Part shown: positions 1-8,243 of the stretch, one piece after another
Numbering within the stretch: position 1 is the stretch's first letter
Layout of the letters: every line of letters begins with the position of its first letter
Assembly: GCF_002220365.1 (NCBI RefSeq)
Contig: NZ_MTHB01000136.1
Location: 1 to 34,979 of the forward strand
From: Caballeronia sordidicola
GTDB taxonomy: Bacteria; Pseudomonadota; Gammaproteobacteria; Burkholderiales; Burkholderiaceae
Direction of reading: 5' to 3'
Length of the DNA stretch: 34,979 bases
Position numbers and translations under genes: made by a program
Notes under the pieces: model-generated
The model's database searches: none
The model's input: only the letters and a program-made list of their open reading frames with translations
What the model was told of the DNA's origin: nothing

Positions 1-52
1 CCCACCACCCCCACCTCCGCCCGGCCAAACCCTACCAGTGCGAACGAAAACC

Positions 53-565
53 CTATAGCGAGGCTGCGGCCCGTGCCGCCGTATCGTAGAGGCCGGACGC
101 ATTTCGCAGCAGTTGCGCCGCCTCGCCTATCTGCTCGTTGGTCAGCCCGCTCTCCTTCAACGTGCTGATCAAACAACTCTCCCGCACCTCGCGGTACTTC
201 GCGCACAACTCCCGCCCCGTCGGCGTTGCGGAAAAGAACACTTCCTTGCCCACTTTTTCGCTCTTCACGTATCCCCGCGCCATCAGCTTCTTAATGGCAT
301 AGCTGGCAACGTGCGTGTCCTCTATATTGAGAACAAAGCAGATATCGGCAATCTTTTTCTTCCGGTCACGATGGCTTACATGATGCAGCAGCGATACTTC
401 CACCGCCGTCATGTCCTTTGCGCCCGCCGCCGACATGCATCGAACCATCCAGCGGTTGAACGCATTGCTGGCCATGATCAGGCCATATTCGAACTCGGAC
501 AACTCGGCGCTCGTTTCAGAGACGAGATGCTCTGACGAAACGATCTTGGTCGGATGACGGGGCAT
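53..565 (-). CDS. Winged-helix (MarR-like) transcriptional regulator
   Basis: This 170-residue protein reads as a predicted winged-helix DNA-binding protein of the MarR type. The segment around residues 50-115 has the expected order: a helix with VEVSLLHHVSHRDRKKKIAD, a recognition helix with DTHVASYAIKKLMARGYV, then a basic wing with SEKVGKEVFFSATPTG. No membrane segment or enzymatic motif is visible. It is divergent from pxpB, across 185 bases that hold an A/T-rich inverted repeat, so a role in controlling the 5-oxoprolinase operon and itself is the natural inference. Its ligand is unknown; 5-oxoproline or a related compound is only a guess. The start at 565 is the only early ATG and gives a family-typical length. 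Confidence 0.8.
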   Translation of the reverse strand: MPRHPTKIVSSEHLVSETSAELSEFEYGLIMASNAFNRWMVRCMSAAGAKDMTAVEVSLLHHVSHRDRKKKIADICFVLNIEDTHVASYAIKKLMARGYVKSEKVGKEVFFSATPTGRELCAKYREVRESCLISTLKESGLTNEQIGEAAQLLRNASGLYDTAARAAASL

Positions 566-642
566 GGATATCTGTGCGGAACAATATGTCGGCGAGTGTA
601 GCGTATCGAAAGAAATTCACCGCCACATCTAAATTCTTATTG

Positions 643-662
643 ATAATTTGTCGATAAATTAT
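643..662. promoter_or_regulatory. A/T-rich inverted repeat, candidate operator of the regulator/pxp divergent region
   Basis: Two perfect 7-base arms, ATAATTT (643-649) and AAATTAT (656-662), flank GTCGAT. It lies in a short A/T-rich patch of an otherwise GC-rich region, between two divergent genes, one of which encodes a winged-helix regulator. A TTGACA-like hexamer overlaps its right edge (662-667), and its complement TTGTCA could serve as a -35 for the leftward gene. Binding by the neighbouring regulator is inferred from position only. Confidence 0.45.
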
Positions 663-750
663 TGACAATGTACATTCCTGAGCTAGCGTCGAGACGGCTT
701 CTCTTTCGCCTTTCGTTCAAGCGCGCGCTCGATTACCGGCAAAACCCAGC

Positions 751-1404
751 ATGACACCACCCAAAATTCACCCACTCGGCGACACCGCGCTTGTATGCGA
801 AGCGCCCCCGCCCGCCACGATCGAATGCCAGCGCCGAATGTGGGCGCTCGCCGACGCGGCGCGCCTGTGGCCGCACGTCGTGGAAGTCGTGCCGGGCATG
901 AACAACCTGACGCTCGTCTTCGATCCCCTCCAGGCCGACCCCGCCGACCTCGCGAGCCGCATGAAAAACGCGTGGGAGCAAGCAGCGGAAGTCGAGGTGG
1001 GCACAACAGAAATCGAAATTCCCGTGCGCTATGGCGGCGCTGACGGACCCGATCTTGCCTCGCTGGCAAAGTCGCTCAACCTGAGCATCGATGAACTCGT
1101 GAAGCGGCATACCCAAGCCGACTACATCGTATTTTTCCTCGGCTTTCAGCCCGGCTTTGCCTACCTCGGCGGCCTCGATCCCACGCTGCACGCGCCACGT
1201 CACCCCAAACCGCGGCTGGAAGTGCCGGCGGGGTCGGTGGGTATCGGCGGGGAGCAGACGGGCATTTATCCGGCGGTGTCGCCCGGTGGCTGGCAACTGC
1301 TCGGACGCACGGATCTCAAGCTCTTCGATCCCGCCCGCCACCCGCCCACACTCATGCAACCCGGCGATCACGTGCGTTTTTCCGCGCTGGAGGTGCTCGC
1401 ATGA
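751..1404 (+). CDS. pxpB: 5-oxoprolinase subunit PxpB (KipI-like)
   Basis: PxpB is one of three subunits of the bacterial ATP-dependent 5-oxoprolinase, which opens 5-oxo-L-proline (pyroglutamate) to L-glutamate in the cytoplasm. The 217-residue protein carries the KipI-family signatures GFQPGFAYLGGLD (residues 131-143) and VPAGSVGIGGEQTGIYP (158-174), and its length is normal. The stop overlaps the start of pxpC by four bases (ATGA), so the two are translationally coupled. In Bacillus, KipI is also known as a kinase inhibitor, but with pxpC and pxpA beside it the oxoprolinase role is much more likely. No strong Shine-Dalgarno sequence precedes the ATG; the next in-frame ATG would remove conserved N-terminal sequence. 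Confidence 0.95.
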   Translation: MTPPKIHPLGDTALVCEAPPPATIECQRRMWALADAARLWPHVVEVVPGMNNLTLVFDPLQADPADLASRMKNAWEQAAEVEVGTTEIEIPVRYGGADGPDLASLAKSLNLSIDELVKRHTQADYIVFFLGFQPGFAYLGGLDPTLHAPRHPKPRLEVPAGSVGIGGEQTGIYPAVSPGGWQLLGRTDLKLFDPARHPPTLMQPGDHVRFSALEVLA

Positions 1405-2432
1405 TCGACGTCATTCGCGCCGGCATGCTCTCCTCCGTGCAGGATCTTGGTCGCGCGGGGTATCGGCACCTGGGCGTCAGTTCGGGCGGCGCACTCGACG
1501 CGTTGTCGCTGGAAATCGGCAACCGGATCGTGGGCAACAAGCCGGATGCGGCCGGCATCGAACTGACGCTCGGACCCACCACCTTGCGCTTCACGCGCGC
1601 CACGCGCGTGGCAATAACAGGTACGGATTTCGCTGCAACGCTGGACGACAAACCTGTCTATTCGTGGTGGAGCCTGCCGGTCCAGGCCGGCCAGGAATTG
1701 ACGCTGCGCGGCGCCAGGCACGGCATGCGCGGTTATGTATGCGTAGCCGGCGGTATCGACGTTCTGCCCATGCTTGGTTCCCGTAGCACTGACCTCGGCG
1801 CGTGTTTTGGCGGTCTCGGCGGCCGCGCGTTACGCGACGGCGACCGTTTGGCCACGGGCGTGCCGCAGCCGAACAAGAGCGTCGCGTTTTCATCGGCGGG
1901 AACGGCCTTTGGGGTTAAAGCGCCCGCGTGGTGCAAGTTCGTATACGTGGAAGAGCCGGTGCGGCGCGGCAAACACACGCCGGGCAATTCATGGTCGCTG
2001 CCGATCCGCGTGTTGCGCGGTCCCGAATACGAGACCTTCACGAAGACGGCCCAGCGCGACTTCTGGAACGAGGAATGGACGATCACGCCCAACAGTAACC
2101 GCATGGGTTTCCGGCTTGCCGGCACGGTCCTGGAACGCGGCGATAAAGCCGACCTGCTATCCCACGCCGTGTTGCCCGGCACGATTCAAGTACCGCCGAA
2201 CGGTCAGCCGATTGTGCTGATGGGCGATGCCCAGACCACTGGCGGATATCCAAAAATAGGCTCGGTGATCAAGGCCGACCTGTGGAAGCTCGCGCAAGCG
2301 CGGCTCAACAGCGGTGTGCGCTTTATCGAAACAACGGCGGAAGCCGCGCGTCATGCGCTGGCGGAAGAGCGCATGTATGTGAAACAGGTCGAATCGGCTA
2401 TCGCGATGCACGCGGAACGCCTCGGCCGGTGA
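1401..2432 (+). CDS. pxpC: 5-oxoprolinase subunit PxpC (KipA-like, biotin-dependent carboxyltransferase family)
   Basis: This is the 343-residue KipA/AHS2-family partner of PxpB in the 5-oxoprolinase complex. The N-terminal signature DLGRAGYRHLGVSSGGALD (residues 15-33) and the later SNRMGFRLAG and PPNGQPIVLMGDAQTTGGYP segments are characteristic. The fold is shared with allophanate hydrolase and urea carboxylase subunits, so generic annotation often reads 'biotin-dependent carboxyltransferase', but no biotinyl domain is present here. It overlaps pxpB by four bases and is followed 17 bases later by pxpA, giving the order B-C-A. The protein appears full length. Confidence 0.95.
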   Translation: MIDVIRAGMLSSVQDLGRAGYRHLGVSSGGALDALSLEIGNRIVGNKPDAAGIELTLGPTTLRFTRATRVAITGTDFAATLDDKPVYSWWSLPVQAGQELTLRGARHGMRGYVCVAGGIDVLPMLGSRSTDLGACFGGLGGRALRDGDRLATGVPQPNKSVAFSSAGTAFGVKAPAWCKFVYVEEPVRRGKHTPGNSWSLPIRVLRGPEYETFTKTAQRDFWNEEWTITPNSNRMGFRLAGTVLERGDKADLLSHAVLPGTIQVPPNGQPIVLMGDAQTTGGYPKIGSVIKADLWKLAQARLNSGVRFIETTAEAARHALAEERMYVKQVESAIAMHAERLGR

Positions 2433-2449
2433 GTGAACAAGGAACGAAG

Positions 2450-3202
2450 ATGGAAATCGATCTGAACGCCGATCTCGGCGAAGGCATGGGCACCGACGAA
2501 GCACTGCTCGATCTCGTGAGCTCCGCGAATATTGCTTGCGGCTGGCATGCGGGTGGGGCCACTGCCATGCGCGATTGCGTGCGCTGGGCAGTCGCGAAGG
2601 GTGTCGCCATTGGCGCGCATCCGAGTTTCAACGACCCGGAGAATTTCGGCCGCAAGGAAATGGATATCCCCGTGTACGACATTTACGCGGGCGTGCTGTA
2701 TCAGTTGGGCGCGCTGGCCGCGATCGTGAAGGCCGAAGGTGGCCGCTTGTCGCACGTGAAGCCGCACGGCGCGCTGTATAACCAGGCCGCGAAAAATCCG
2801 GAAATTGCCGACGCGATTGTCGCGGCGATTCGTGATTTCGATCCTTCGCTGCTCGTGTTCGGGCTCGCGAACAGCAATCTCGTCGATGCCACGCGCAAGG
2901 CGAACATGGTGGCTATCGAGGAAGTTTTTGCGGACCGCGGATATCGGGCAGATGGGTCGCTCGTGCCGCGCAAGGATCCCGGCGCGTTGCTCGAGGACGA
3001 GGAAGCCGTGCTCACCCGCACGCTGGCAATGGCAATGGAGCATCGCGTCCAGGCGGTCAGCGGGGAATGGGTGCCGATCAACGCGCAGACGGTCTGTCTC
3101 CACGGCGACGGCGCGCACGCGCTCGCTTTCGCCAAGCGCATTCGCGAGGCGCTTGAAACGGCGGGTATCGAAGTTCGTGCTGCCCATGCGGCCGAGGTTT
3201 GA
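2450..3202 (+). CDS. pxpA: 5-oxoprolinase subunit PxpA (LamB/YcsF family)
   Basis: PxpA is the LamB/YcsF subunit of 5-oxoprolinase. The start at 2450 is chosen because the protein then begins MEIDLNADLGEGMG, the family's invariant N-terminus, with an AGGAA ribosome site a few bases upstream; the reading frame stays open further upstream but that part overlaps pxpC. The family signature SSANIACGWHAGG lies at residues 24-36 and VKPHGALYNQ follows near residue 105. Length is 250 residues, normal for the family. It is the third gene of the pxpBCA operon. A stem-loop about 110 bases after the stop may end or weaken the transcript before the DUF969 gene. Confidence 0.95.
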   Translation: MEIDLNADLGEGMGTDEALLDLVSSANIACGWHAGGATAMRDCVRWAVAKGVAIGAHPSFNDPENFGRKEMDIPVYDIYAGVLYQLGALAAIVKAEGGRLSHVKPHGALYNQAAKNPEIADAIVAAIRDFDPSLLVFGLANSNLVDATRKANMVAIEEVFADRGYRADGSLVPRKDPGALLEDEEAVLTRTLAMAMEHRVQAVSGEWVPINAQTVCLHGDGAHALAFAKRIREALETAGIEVRAAHAAEV

Positions 3203-3310
3203 TGAACGGTCATTAGCGGTTTTGTTGCATCGGATGATTAGCGCTTTCTGACTTGTTGTTTGGCTCCGTGCCACGCAACGAGTCGAATCGACGCCTCAAT
3301 GAACCTGAAT

Positions 3311-3335
3311 GCCTCGCGTATTGGCGGGGCGTTTT
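3311..3335 (+). terminator. Possible rho-independent terminator or attenuator after pxpA
   Basis: A 7-pair stem with one G-U pair (GCCTCGC, 3311-3317, with GCGGGGC, 3324-3330) and a 6-base loop is followed by GTTTT. The U-run is short, so read-through into the DUF969-DUF979 pair is plausible. The rest of the 252-base gap between pxpA and the next gene holds nothing else I recognise. Confidence 0.4.
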
Positions 3336-3454
3336 CGTAAGCGGCCGCAGAGCCGTTTTATCAAGCCAATGGAATGGCCCGCTCGAAGCAAGCGGTCCGT
3401 CCGGCGATGGAAGAAGCCCTTACCGGGGCATTACCCCGATCACTTGGAGATCTT

Positions 3455-4174
3455 ATGGGAACCGCTGTCAACCTATGGCCACTGATAGGTGTGGCCGTCA
3501 TCATCGTGGGGTTTATCCTGCGCTTCAATCCGATGCTGATCGTGGCCGCCGCTGCGATCATCACCGGACTCGCTGCGCACTTCCCCATCGATCGCATCCT
3601 CACCGCGATCGGTACGGGCTTCCTCAAGACGCGCAACATCCCGCTCATCATTTTGCTGCCGCTGGCCGTGATCGGTTTGCTGGAACGGCATGGCCTGCGT
3701 GAACGCGCGCAAATCTGGATTTCGGGCATCAAGGCGGCAACCGTTGGACGTCTGCTGATCGTCTATTTGCTGGTTCGCGAATTGACGGCGGCAGTCGGGC
3801 TGACCGGTCTCGGCGGACATCCGCAAATGGTCCGGCCGCTGCTCGCGCCCATGGCCGAAGGCGCGGCGGAAACACGCTTCGGCAAGCTCACCGCCGAAAC
3901 CCGTTTCAAGCTGCGCGCTTGGTCCGCCGCGACCGATAACGTCGGCCTGTTCTTCGGCGAAGACATCTTCGTTGCGTTCGGCGCAATCGTGTTGATGACA
4001 ACCTTCCTGAAGGAAGCGGGCATCGTGGTCGAACCGCTGCACGTCGCCGTCTGGGGTATCCCCACCGCGATCTGCGCATTCCTGATTCACGGCTTCCGGC
4101 TGTGGCTGCTCGATCGACGGCTGAATCGCGAACTCGGCGCGTTGACCAAAAACGTTCGCGGAGAAACCGCATGA
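3455..4174 (+). CDS. DUF969 family membrane protein (putative 5-oxoproline carrier component)
   Basis: This is a polytopic inner-membrane protein of the DUF969 family. The start at 3455 (MGTAVNLWPLIG) has a GGAG ribosome site directly upstream and gives 239 residues, the usual family length; an open 27-codon extension upstream lacks family character. Hydrophobic segments lie near residues 8-50, 65-85, 100-125 and 180-225. The conserved-looking AWSAATDNVGLFFGEDIFVA segment is near 150-170. The gene overlaps the following DUF979 gene by ATGA, so the two proteins are probably made in equal amounts. DUF969 and DUF979 genes recur together beside oxoprolinase or pyroglutamyl-peptidase genes, so a shared transport role for 5-oxoproline is the best inference, but the substrate cannot be read from the sequence. 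Confidence 0.85.
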   Translation: MGTAVNLWPLIGVAVIIVGFILRFNPMLIVAAAAIITGLAAHFPIDRILTAIGTGFLKTRNIPLIILLPLAVIGLLERHGLRERAQIWISGIKAATVGRLLIVYLLVRELTAAVGLTGLGGHPQMVRPLLAPMAEGAAETRFGKLTAETRFKLRAWSAATDNVGLFFGEDIFVAFGAIVLMTTFLKEAGIVVEPLHVAVWGIPTAICAFLIHGFRLWLLDRRLNRELGALTKNVRGETA

Positions 4175-5127
4175 CGCTCACGCTCAACTATCTGTTCTAT
4201 CTGCTGGGTATCGTGCTGGTGGTTGTCGCCGGCATGATCTACGTCGACAAGAAGCATCCGCGCCGCTTCACCACCGGAACATTCTGGCTCGTGTATGCGT
4301 TGATTTTCCTGATCGGCGACTGGCTGCCGGCCAATGTGGTCGGCGTGCTGGTTGTTGGCATGGCGTTGATAGCAGGCTTTGGCGGCGTCACGGCCGGCAA
4401 GCCCAAGATGCTCTCCGATGAAGCGCGCCGCAAAAGCGCCCTGCGTCTTGGCAACAAGCTGTTCGTGCCGGCGTTGACCATTCCCGTGGTGACGGTGGTC
4501 CTGACGCTGGGAGCGAGCTACCTGGTGTTCGGCGGCAAGCCGCTGCTCGATCCAAAGAACGTCACGCTGATGGGTTTTGGCATCGGCTGTATCGTCGCGC
4601 TGGGTGTGGCCTGCGTGATGACGCGCGATACCGTCGGGCAATCGATGAAAGAAACGCGCCGTCTGGTCGACGCGCTTTCATGGGCCGCCGTGCTTCCGCA
4701 AATGCTGGGCATGCTGGGTCTGGTGTTCTCGGACGCGGGCGTGGGCAAGGCCGTCGCGCACGTGACAACAGCGTACGTGAACCTCGATTACCGTCTGGTC
4801 GCGGTGGCCGTGTATTGCGTCGGCATGGCGCTTTTCACGATGGTCATGGGCAACGGCTTCGCGGCGTTCCCGGTGATGACGGGCGGCGTCGGCGTGCCGA
4901 TCCTGGTTGGCGTATTCCACGGCAATCCGGCAACCATGGTCGCGATCGGCATGTTCTCCGGCTACTGCGGCACGCTCATGACGCCGATGGCCGCGAACTT
5001 CAACATGGTGCCGGCAGCGCTGCTGGAACTTCCCGATAAGAACGCGGTGATCAAAGTCCAGATTCCGACGGCGCTGTCGATGCTGATGGTGAATATCTTC
5101 TTGCTGAACTGGCTGATGTTCCTGTGA
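4171..5127 (+). CDS. DUF979 family membrane protein (partner of DUF969)
   Basis: This 318-residue polytopic membrane protein belongs to DUF979. The start at 4171 overlaps the DUF969 stop (ATGA) and gives MTLTLNYLFYLLGIVLVVVAG, a first membrane segment. Further hydrophobic segments span most of the protein, with a glycine-rich stretch MGNGFAAFPVMTGGVGVPIL near residues 226-245 and GYCGTLMTPMAANFNMVPAAL near 265-285. Such broken glycine/proline-rich helices are common in secondary carriers. Together with DUF969 it is likely a two-gene permease acting with pxpABC. It ends 4 bases before the arm of a strong terminator shared with the convergent TraB/GumN gene. Confidence 0.85.
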   Translation: MTLTLNYLFYLLGIVLVVVAGMIYVDKKHPRRFTTGTFWLVYALIFLIGDWLPANVVGVLVVGMALIAGFGGVTAGKPKMLSDEARRKSALRLGNKLFVPALTIPVVTVVLTLGASYLVFGGKPLLDPKNVTLMGFGIGCIVALGVACVMTRDTVGQSMKETRRLVDALSWAAVLPQMLGMLGLVFSDAGVGKAVAHVTTAYVNLDYRLVAVAVYCVGMALFTMVMGNGFAAFPVMTGGVGVPILVGVFHGNPATMVAIGMFSGYCGTLMTPMAANFNMVPAALLELPDKNAVIKVQIPTALSMLMVNIFLLNWLMFL

Positions 5128-5131
5128 TGCA

Positions 5132-5173
5132 AAAGCGTGGGTTCAAGCCGGATCCACCACGAACCCACGCTTT
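5132..5173. terminator. Bidirectional terminator between DUF979 gene and TraB/GumN gene
   Basis: Perfect 13-base arms AAAGCGTGGGTTC (5132-5144) and GAACCCACGCTTT (5161-5173) form a long stem with a 16-base loop. It lies at the meeting point of two convergent genes. One arm starts at the last stop codon and the other lies within the final codons of the leftward TraB/GumN gene, so the coding end doubles as terminator stem. U-runs are short on both sides. Confidence 0.75.
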
Positions 5174-6252
5174 CTGAGCAACGCCAGCACGCCCCGGTTA
5201 CCCCCGAGATGCAGCGCGCCGATAGCCATGAACACCGGCTTGTTCGGCGCGGCCATCGCCACCACTCGCGCCGCGAATCGATAATTCCGGTCGACCACCA
5301 CGCGATTATCGATCTGCCTGGCAAGCTGCTTCGATCGCGCCAGTTTCTCCGTCTTGGCGTCGTCCCACGCCTTCAGCGCATCGGCGTCGCCAATACGCCA
5401 TAACCGATGCAACTCCTTCACATCGGCAACGTTCTCGGCCGGTGTCTGCACCAGATCCTGCGCGAGCATTTCCCGTTGCTGCGCCTGCGTGAGCCGCGTG
5501 AACGCGGATATCTGTTCGTTGAGCGTCTCCAGCCCGATCACCCGCCCGCGCGGCCGCAGATACACGTTCTGCAACTGCGTCTCCGTACCGAACCCGGTCT
5601 GGAATCCGGCCTTCAAGGTATCGACGGTTTCAACCAGCATCGACGCCAGCCATGGCCGCGACCGGCTGATATCGTCGAGCATGGCGGGGTTGCCGCGCAT
5701 GCGTGTTTCCACCTTTTTCCACAGCGCATCGGGCAGATATCGCGAGAGGCACGGCGTCCGGCACGCGCCGTATTTGCTGACCTCATCTGCCGACACGAGC
5801 AGGTCGTCGGGGGAGATTTCCAGCGCGAGCGTGGGCGATGCATCGAGCGCGCCGAGGATCGGCTTGCGAAACGGTTGGCTCGCGGGATAGTCGTCGGCAA
5901 AACCCACGTGCAGCGTACCGAGCACGTAGATAGTGACCTGGCCTTTGGTCGCGACGTAGAACGGCATATGCGCCGGCTGCGCCTGCACCGGACCACTGGC
6001 GGTGGTCCCGTCGGAACGATCTATATCGGGGGGAGCCGGACGCGCAGGCGGCACGCTTAAACCAGGCAACGAGCCGGGCACCGAACCGGATGCCGTGGGC
6101 GGCACGACGGCGCCCGGCGGCGAGCGCGCGCCGGTCACAGCGAAAGCTAAACGCGGCGCGAGGCAAAAAACAGCCAGGATTGCCGCCACCGCCACAGCAA
6201 AACCCGCAGCAAAACGGCGCGCAACCTGCCGCGCCGTTTGCGGTTCAGGCAT
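5143..6252 (-). CDS. TraB/GumN family protein, exported
   Basis: This TraB/GumN-family protein of 369 residues has a hydrophobic N-terminal export segment (about residues 12-38, basic start then AAGFAVAVAAILAVFCLAP), a proline-rich linker (43-76), and the family core from about residue 97. The core contains GTLHVG (112-117) and the closing AIGALHLGG near residue 343. These two histidine-bearing motifs are the proposed metal-binding and catalytic elements of the wider TIKI/TraB/PrgY clan of putative metalloproteases. The start at 6252 overlaps the end of dppF by 8 bases, so it is likely co-transcribed as the last gene of the dpp operon. A longer reading is open upstream but lies in dppF. Its bacterial function is not established. 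Confidence 0.85.
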   Translation of the reverse strand: MPEPQTARQVARRFAAGFAVAVAAILAVFCLAPRLAFAVTGARSPPGAVVPPTASGSVPGSLPGLSVPPARPAPPDIDRSDGTTASGPVQAQPAHMPFYVATKGQVTIYVLGTLHVGFADDYPASQPFRKPILGALDASPTLALEISPDDLLVSADEVSKYGACRTPCLSRYLPDALWKKVETRMRGNPAMLDDISRSRPWLASMLVETVDTLKAGFQTGFGTETQLQNVYLRPRGRVIGLETLNEQISAFTRLTQAQQREMLAQDLVQTPAENVADVKELHRLWRIGDADALKAWDDAKTEKLARSKQLARQIDNRVVVDRNYRFAARVVAMAAPNKPVFMAIGALHLGGNRGVLALLRKRGFVVDPA

Positions 6253-7249
6253 CGATCTCCCCGACTTCCTCGGCGCGATGACACGAGACGTGCCGCCCAT
6301 CGACGAAACGCAGCGCCGGTTCTTCCACGCGGCATTTATCGATTGCATACGGGCAGCGCTGATGAAATGTGCAACCTGATGGAGGGTTAAGCGGCGAAGG
6401 CATTTCTCCCTGCAGCCGGATCTTGATGCGCCGATCTTCTTCAAACAAGGCAGGCGTCGCCGACATCAGCGCGCGCGTGTACGGATGACGCGGCCGTGCG
6501 TAGATCGTTGCCTTGTCGCCAAGTTCAGCAACACCGCCAAAATACATCACCATGACGTCATCGGCGATATGTTCCACCACCGACAAGTTGTGCGAGATGA
6601 ACACATAGCTCGTACCGAACTGCTGCTGCAGATCCATGAACAGATTCAGAATCTGCGCCTGAATGGAAACATCCAGCGCGGACACGGGTTCATCGGCCAC
6701 CAGGATCTGCGGATCGAGAATCATCGCACGCGCGATAGCAACCCGCTGGCGCTGCCCGCCCGAGAACATGTGCGGATACCGCGCCGCGTGTTCGGGCCGA
6801 AGCCCAACCGTGCGCATCATGTGCGCGATACGCTCGGCGCGCTCGCTGGACGACAGCTTCGTGTTGATCGCGAGCGGTTCGCCCAAGGTCTGCTCGACGG
6901 TTTTGCGCGGATTCAGCGACGCAAACGGATTCTGGAACACCATCTGCACGCGTTGCCGCAAGTCGGCCACCTTCGCGCGGCTCGCGTTCGCCACATCTTC
7001 GCCATCGATCAGCAAACGCCCGGACGTGGGCGCTTCGATCATCGTCAGTTGACGCGCGAGCGTCGATTTGCCGCAGCCGGATTCGCCCACCACGGCAAGC
7101 GTCTTGCCGCGTTCAAGCGAGAACGACACGCCGTTCAACGCCTTGACCGTGCCCTGCTGGAACATGCTGCGCTTGACGCTGTAATGCCTGGCCAGTTTGT
7201 CGGCGACGAGGACGATGTCTTTAGAGAAAGTCTCAGGAACGGCATTCAT
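6245..7249 (-). CDS. dppF: Dipeptide/oligopeptide ABC transporter ATP-binding protein DppF
   Basis: This is the second of two ATPases powering the peptide importer, a 334-residue protein on the cytoplasmic face. Walker A is GESGCGKST (residues 55-63), the ABC signature is FSGGQRQRV (162-170) and Walker B is ILVADEP (182-188). The C-terminus carries the cysteine-containing oligopeptide-transporter extension (CTFHQRCPYAIDKC). The start at 7249 (MNAVPETF) overlaps the dppD stop by four bases; longer open frame upstream lies inside dppD. The FSGGQ signature is intact and the catalytic glutamate is present, so both this and the partner site look functional. Confidence 0.95.
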   Translation of the reverse strand: MNAVPETFSKDIVLVADKLARHYSVKRSMFQQGTVKALNGVSFSLERGKTLAVVGESGCGKSTLARQLTMIEAPTSGRLLIDGEDVANASRAKVADLRQRVQMVFQNPFASLNPRKTVEQTLGEPLAINTKLSSSERAERIAHMMRTVGLRPEHAARYPHMFSGGQRQRVAIARAMILDPQILVADEPVSALDVSIQAQILNLFMDLQQQFGTSYVFISHNLSVVEHIADDVMVMYFGGVAELGDKATIYARPRHPYTRALMSATPALFEEDRRIKIRLQGEMPSPLNPPSGCTFHQRCPYAIDKCRVEEPALRFVDGRHVSCHRAEEVGEIDA

Positions 7250-8241
7250 CGCGCGCCTCCATGTTCTGCCACGAGTTCCATGTTCAGCGGCTTGATACAG
7301 CGTGCGCGCACTGCCGGATCGTTCGGGGCGAGTTGAAAGAGCGCCGGCCGCGCCTTGCGGCAATCGTCCACGGCGTAGCTGCAGCGGGGGGCGAATAAGC
7401 ATCCGACCGGACGATCATCGCGGCCCGGCACCATGCCCGGCAAGGCCGCGAGACGCTCGGCGCCGCGGCTATGTTCGGGAATGGCGGCCAGCAAGGCTTC
7501 CGTGTACGGATGATGCGGTTCGCTGAAAATGGTCGGCACGTGATTCGTTTCGATAATCTCGCCCGCATACATCACGGCCACGCGCTGCGCAACTTCAGAC
7601 ACGACCGCAAGATCGTGCGAAATCAGCACGAGCGCCATGCCGCGCTCCTTCTGCAACTTGACCAGCAACTCCATGATCTGCGCCTGGATGGTGACGTCGA
7701 GCGCGGTAGTGGGTTCGTCGGCAATCAGCAGCTTCGGATTGCAGGCAACCGCCATCGCGATCATCACGCGCTGGTTCATGCCGCCGGACATCTGGTGCGG
7801 GAAGGCATCGATACGGCTCTTCGCGTCGGGAATCCCCACTTGATCGAGCAATTCCAGCGCGCGTTGCTGGAGCTTCGCGCCCCTCAGGCCTTCGTGAAGT
7901 CGCAGCACTTCCTTGATCTGATACCCGACCGTATAGCTCGGATTCAGGCTCGACAGCGCATCCTGGAAGACCATCGCAATGTCCTTGCCGATAATCTTCC
8001 TGCGTTGCCGCGCCGATGCCTTCAGCAAGTCGACGCCGTTGAACGTGACCTGATCGGCGGTGACAATGCCGGGTGCATCGATCAAGCCCATGAGCGCCAT
8101 CATCGTGACGCTTTTGCCGGAACCCGATTCGCCGACAACGCCGACCACTTCGCCGGGTTTGACGGACATATCGATTCGATCAACCGCCGGGAGTCCGTTA
8201 AAGCTCACGGCGAGATTGCGGATGGTTAGAAGATCGCTCAT
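7246..8241 (-). CDS. dppD: Dipeptide/oligopeptide ABC transporter ATP-binding protein DppD
   Basis: This is the first ATPase of the peptide importer, with 331 residues. Walker A is GESGSGKS (37-44), the signature MSGGMNQRV (151-159) and Walker B LLIADEP (171-177). The C-terminal domain carries four cysteines (about 281, 287, 294 and 315) in the arrangement seen in Dpp/Opp ATPases. The start at 8241 (MSDLLTIRNL) lies 2 bases after the dppC stop. It pairs with DppF to form the nucleotide-binding heterodimer. The signature has methionine where LSGGQ-type proteins have glutamine, which is common in DppD/OppD. Confidence 0.95.
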   Translation of the reverse strand: MSDLLTIRNLAVSFNGLPAVDRIDMSVKPGEVVGVVGESGSGKSVTMMALMGLIDAPGIVTADQVTFNGVDLLKASARQRRKIIGKDIAMVFQDALSSLNPSYTVGYQIKEVLRLHEGLRGAKLQQRALELLDQVGIPDAKSRIDAFPHQMSGGMNQRVMIAMAVACNPKLLIADEPTTALDVTIQAQIMELLVKLQKERGMALVLISHDLAVVSEVAQRVAVMYAGEIIETNHVPTIFSEPHHPYTEALLAAIPEHSRGAERLAALPGMVPGRDDRPVGCLFAPRCSYAVDDCRKARPALFQLAPNDPAVRARCIKPLNMELVAEHGGAR

Positions 8242-8243
8242 GT

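Noticed and set aside
2282..2449. Longer N-terminus for pxpA
   Set aside because: The extension overlaps pxpC and is unlike the family, whose proteins begin at the MEIDLNADLGEG segment.
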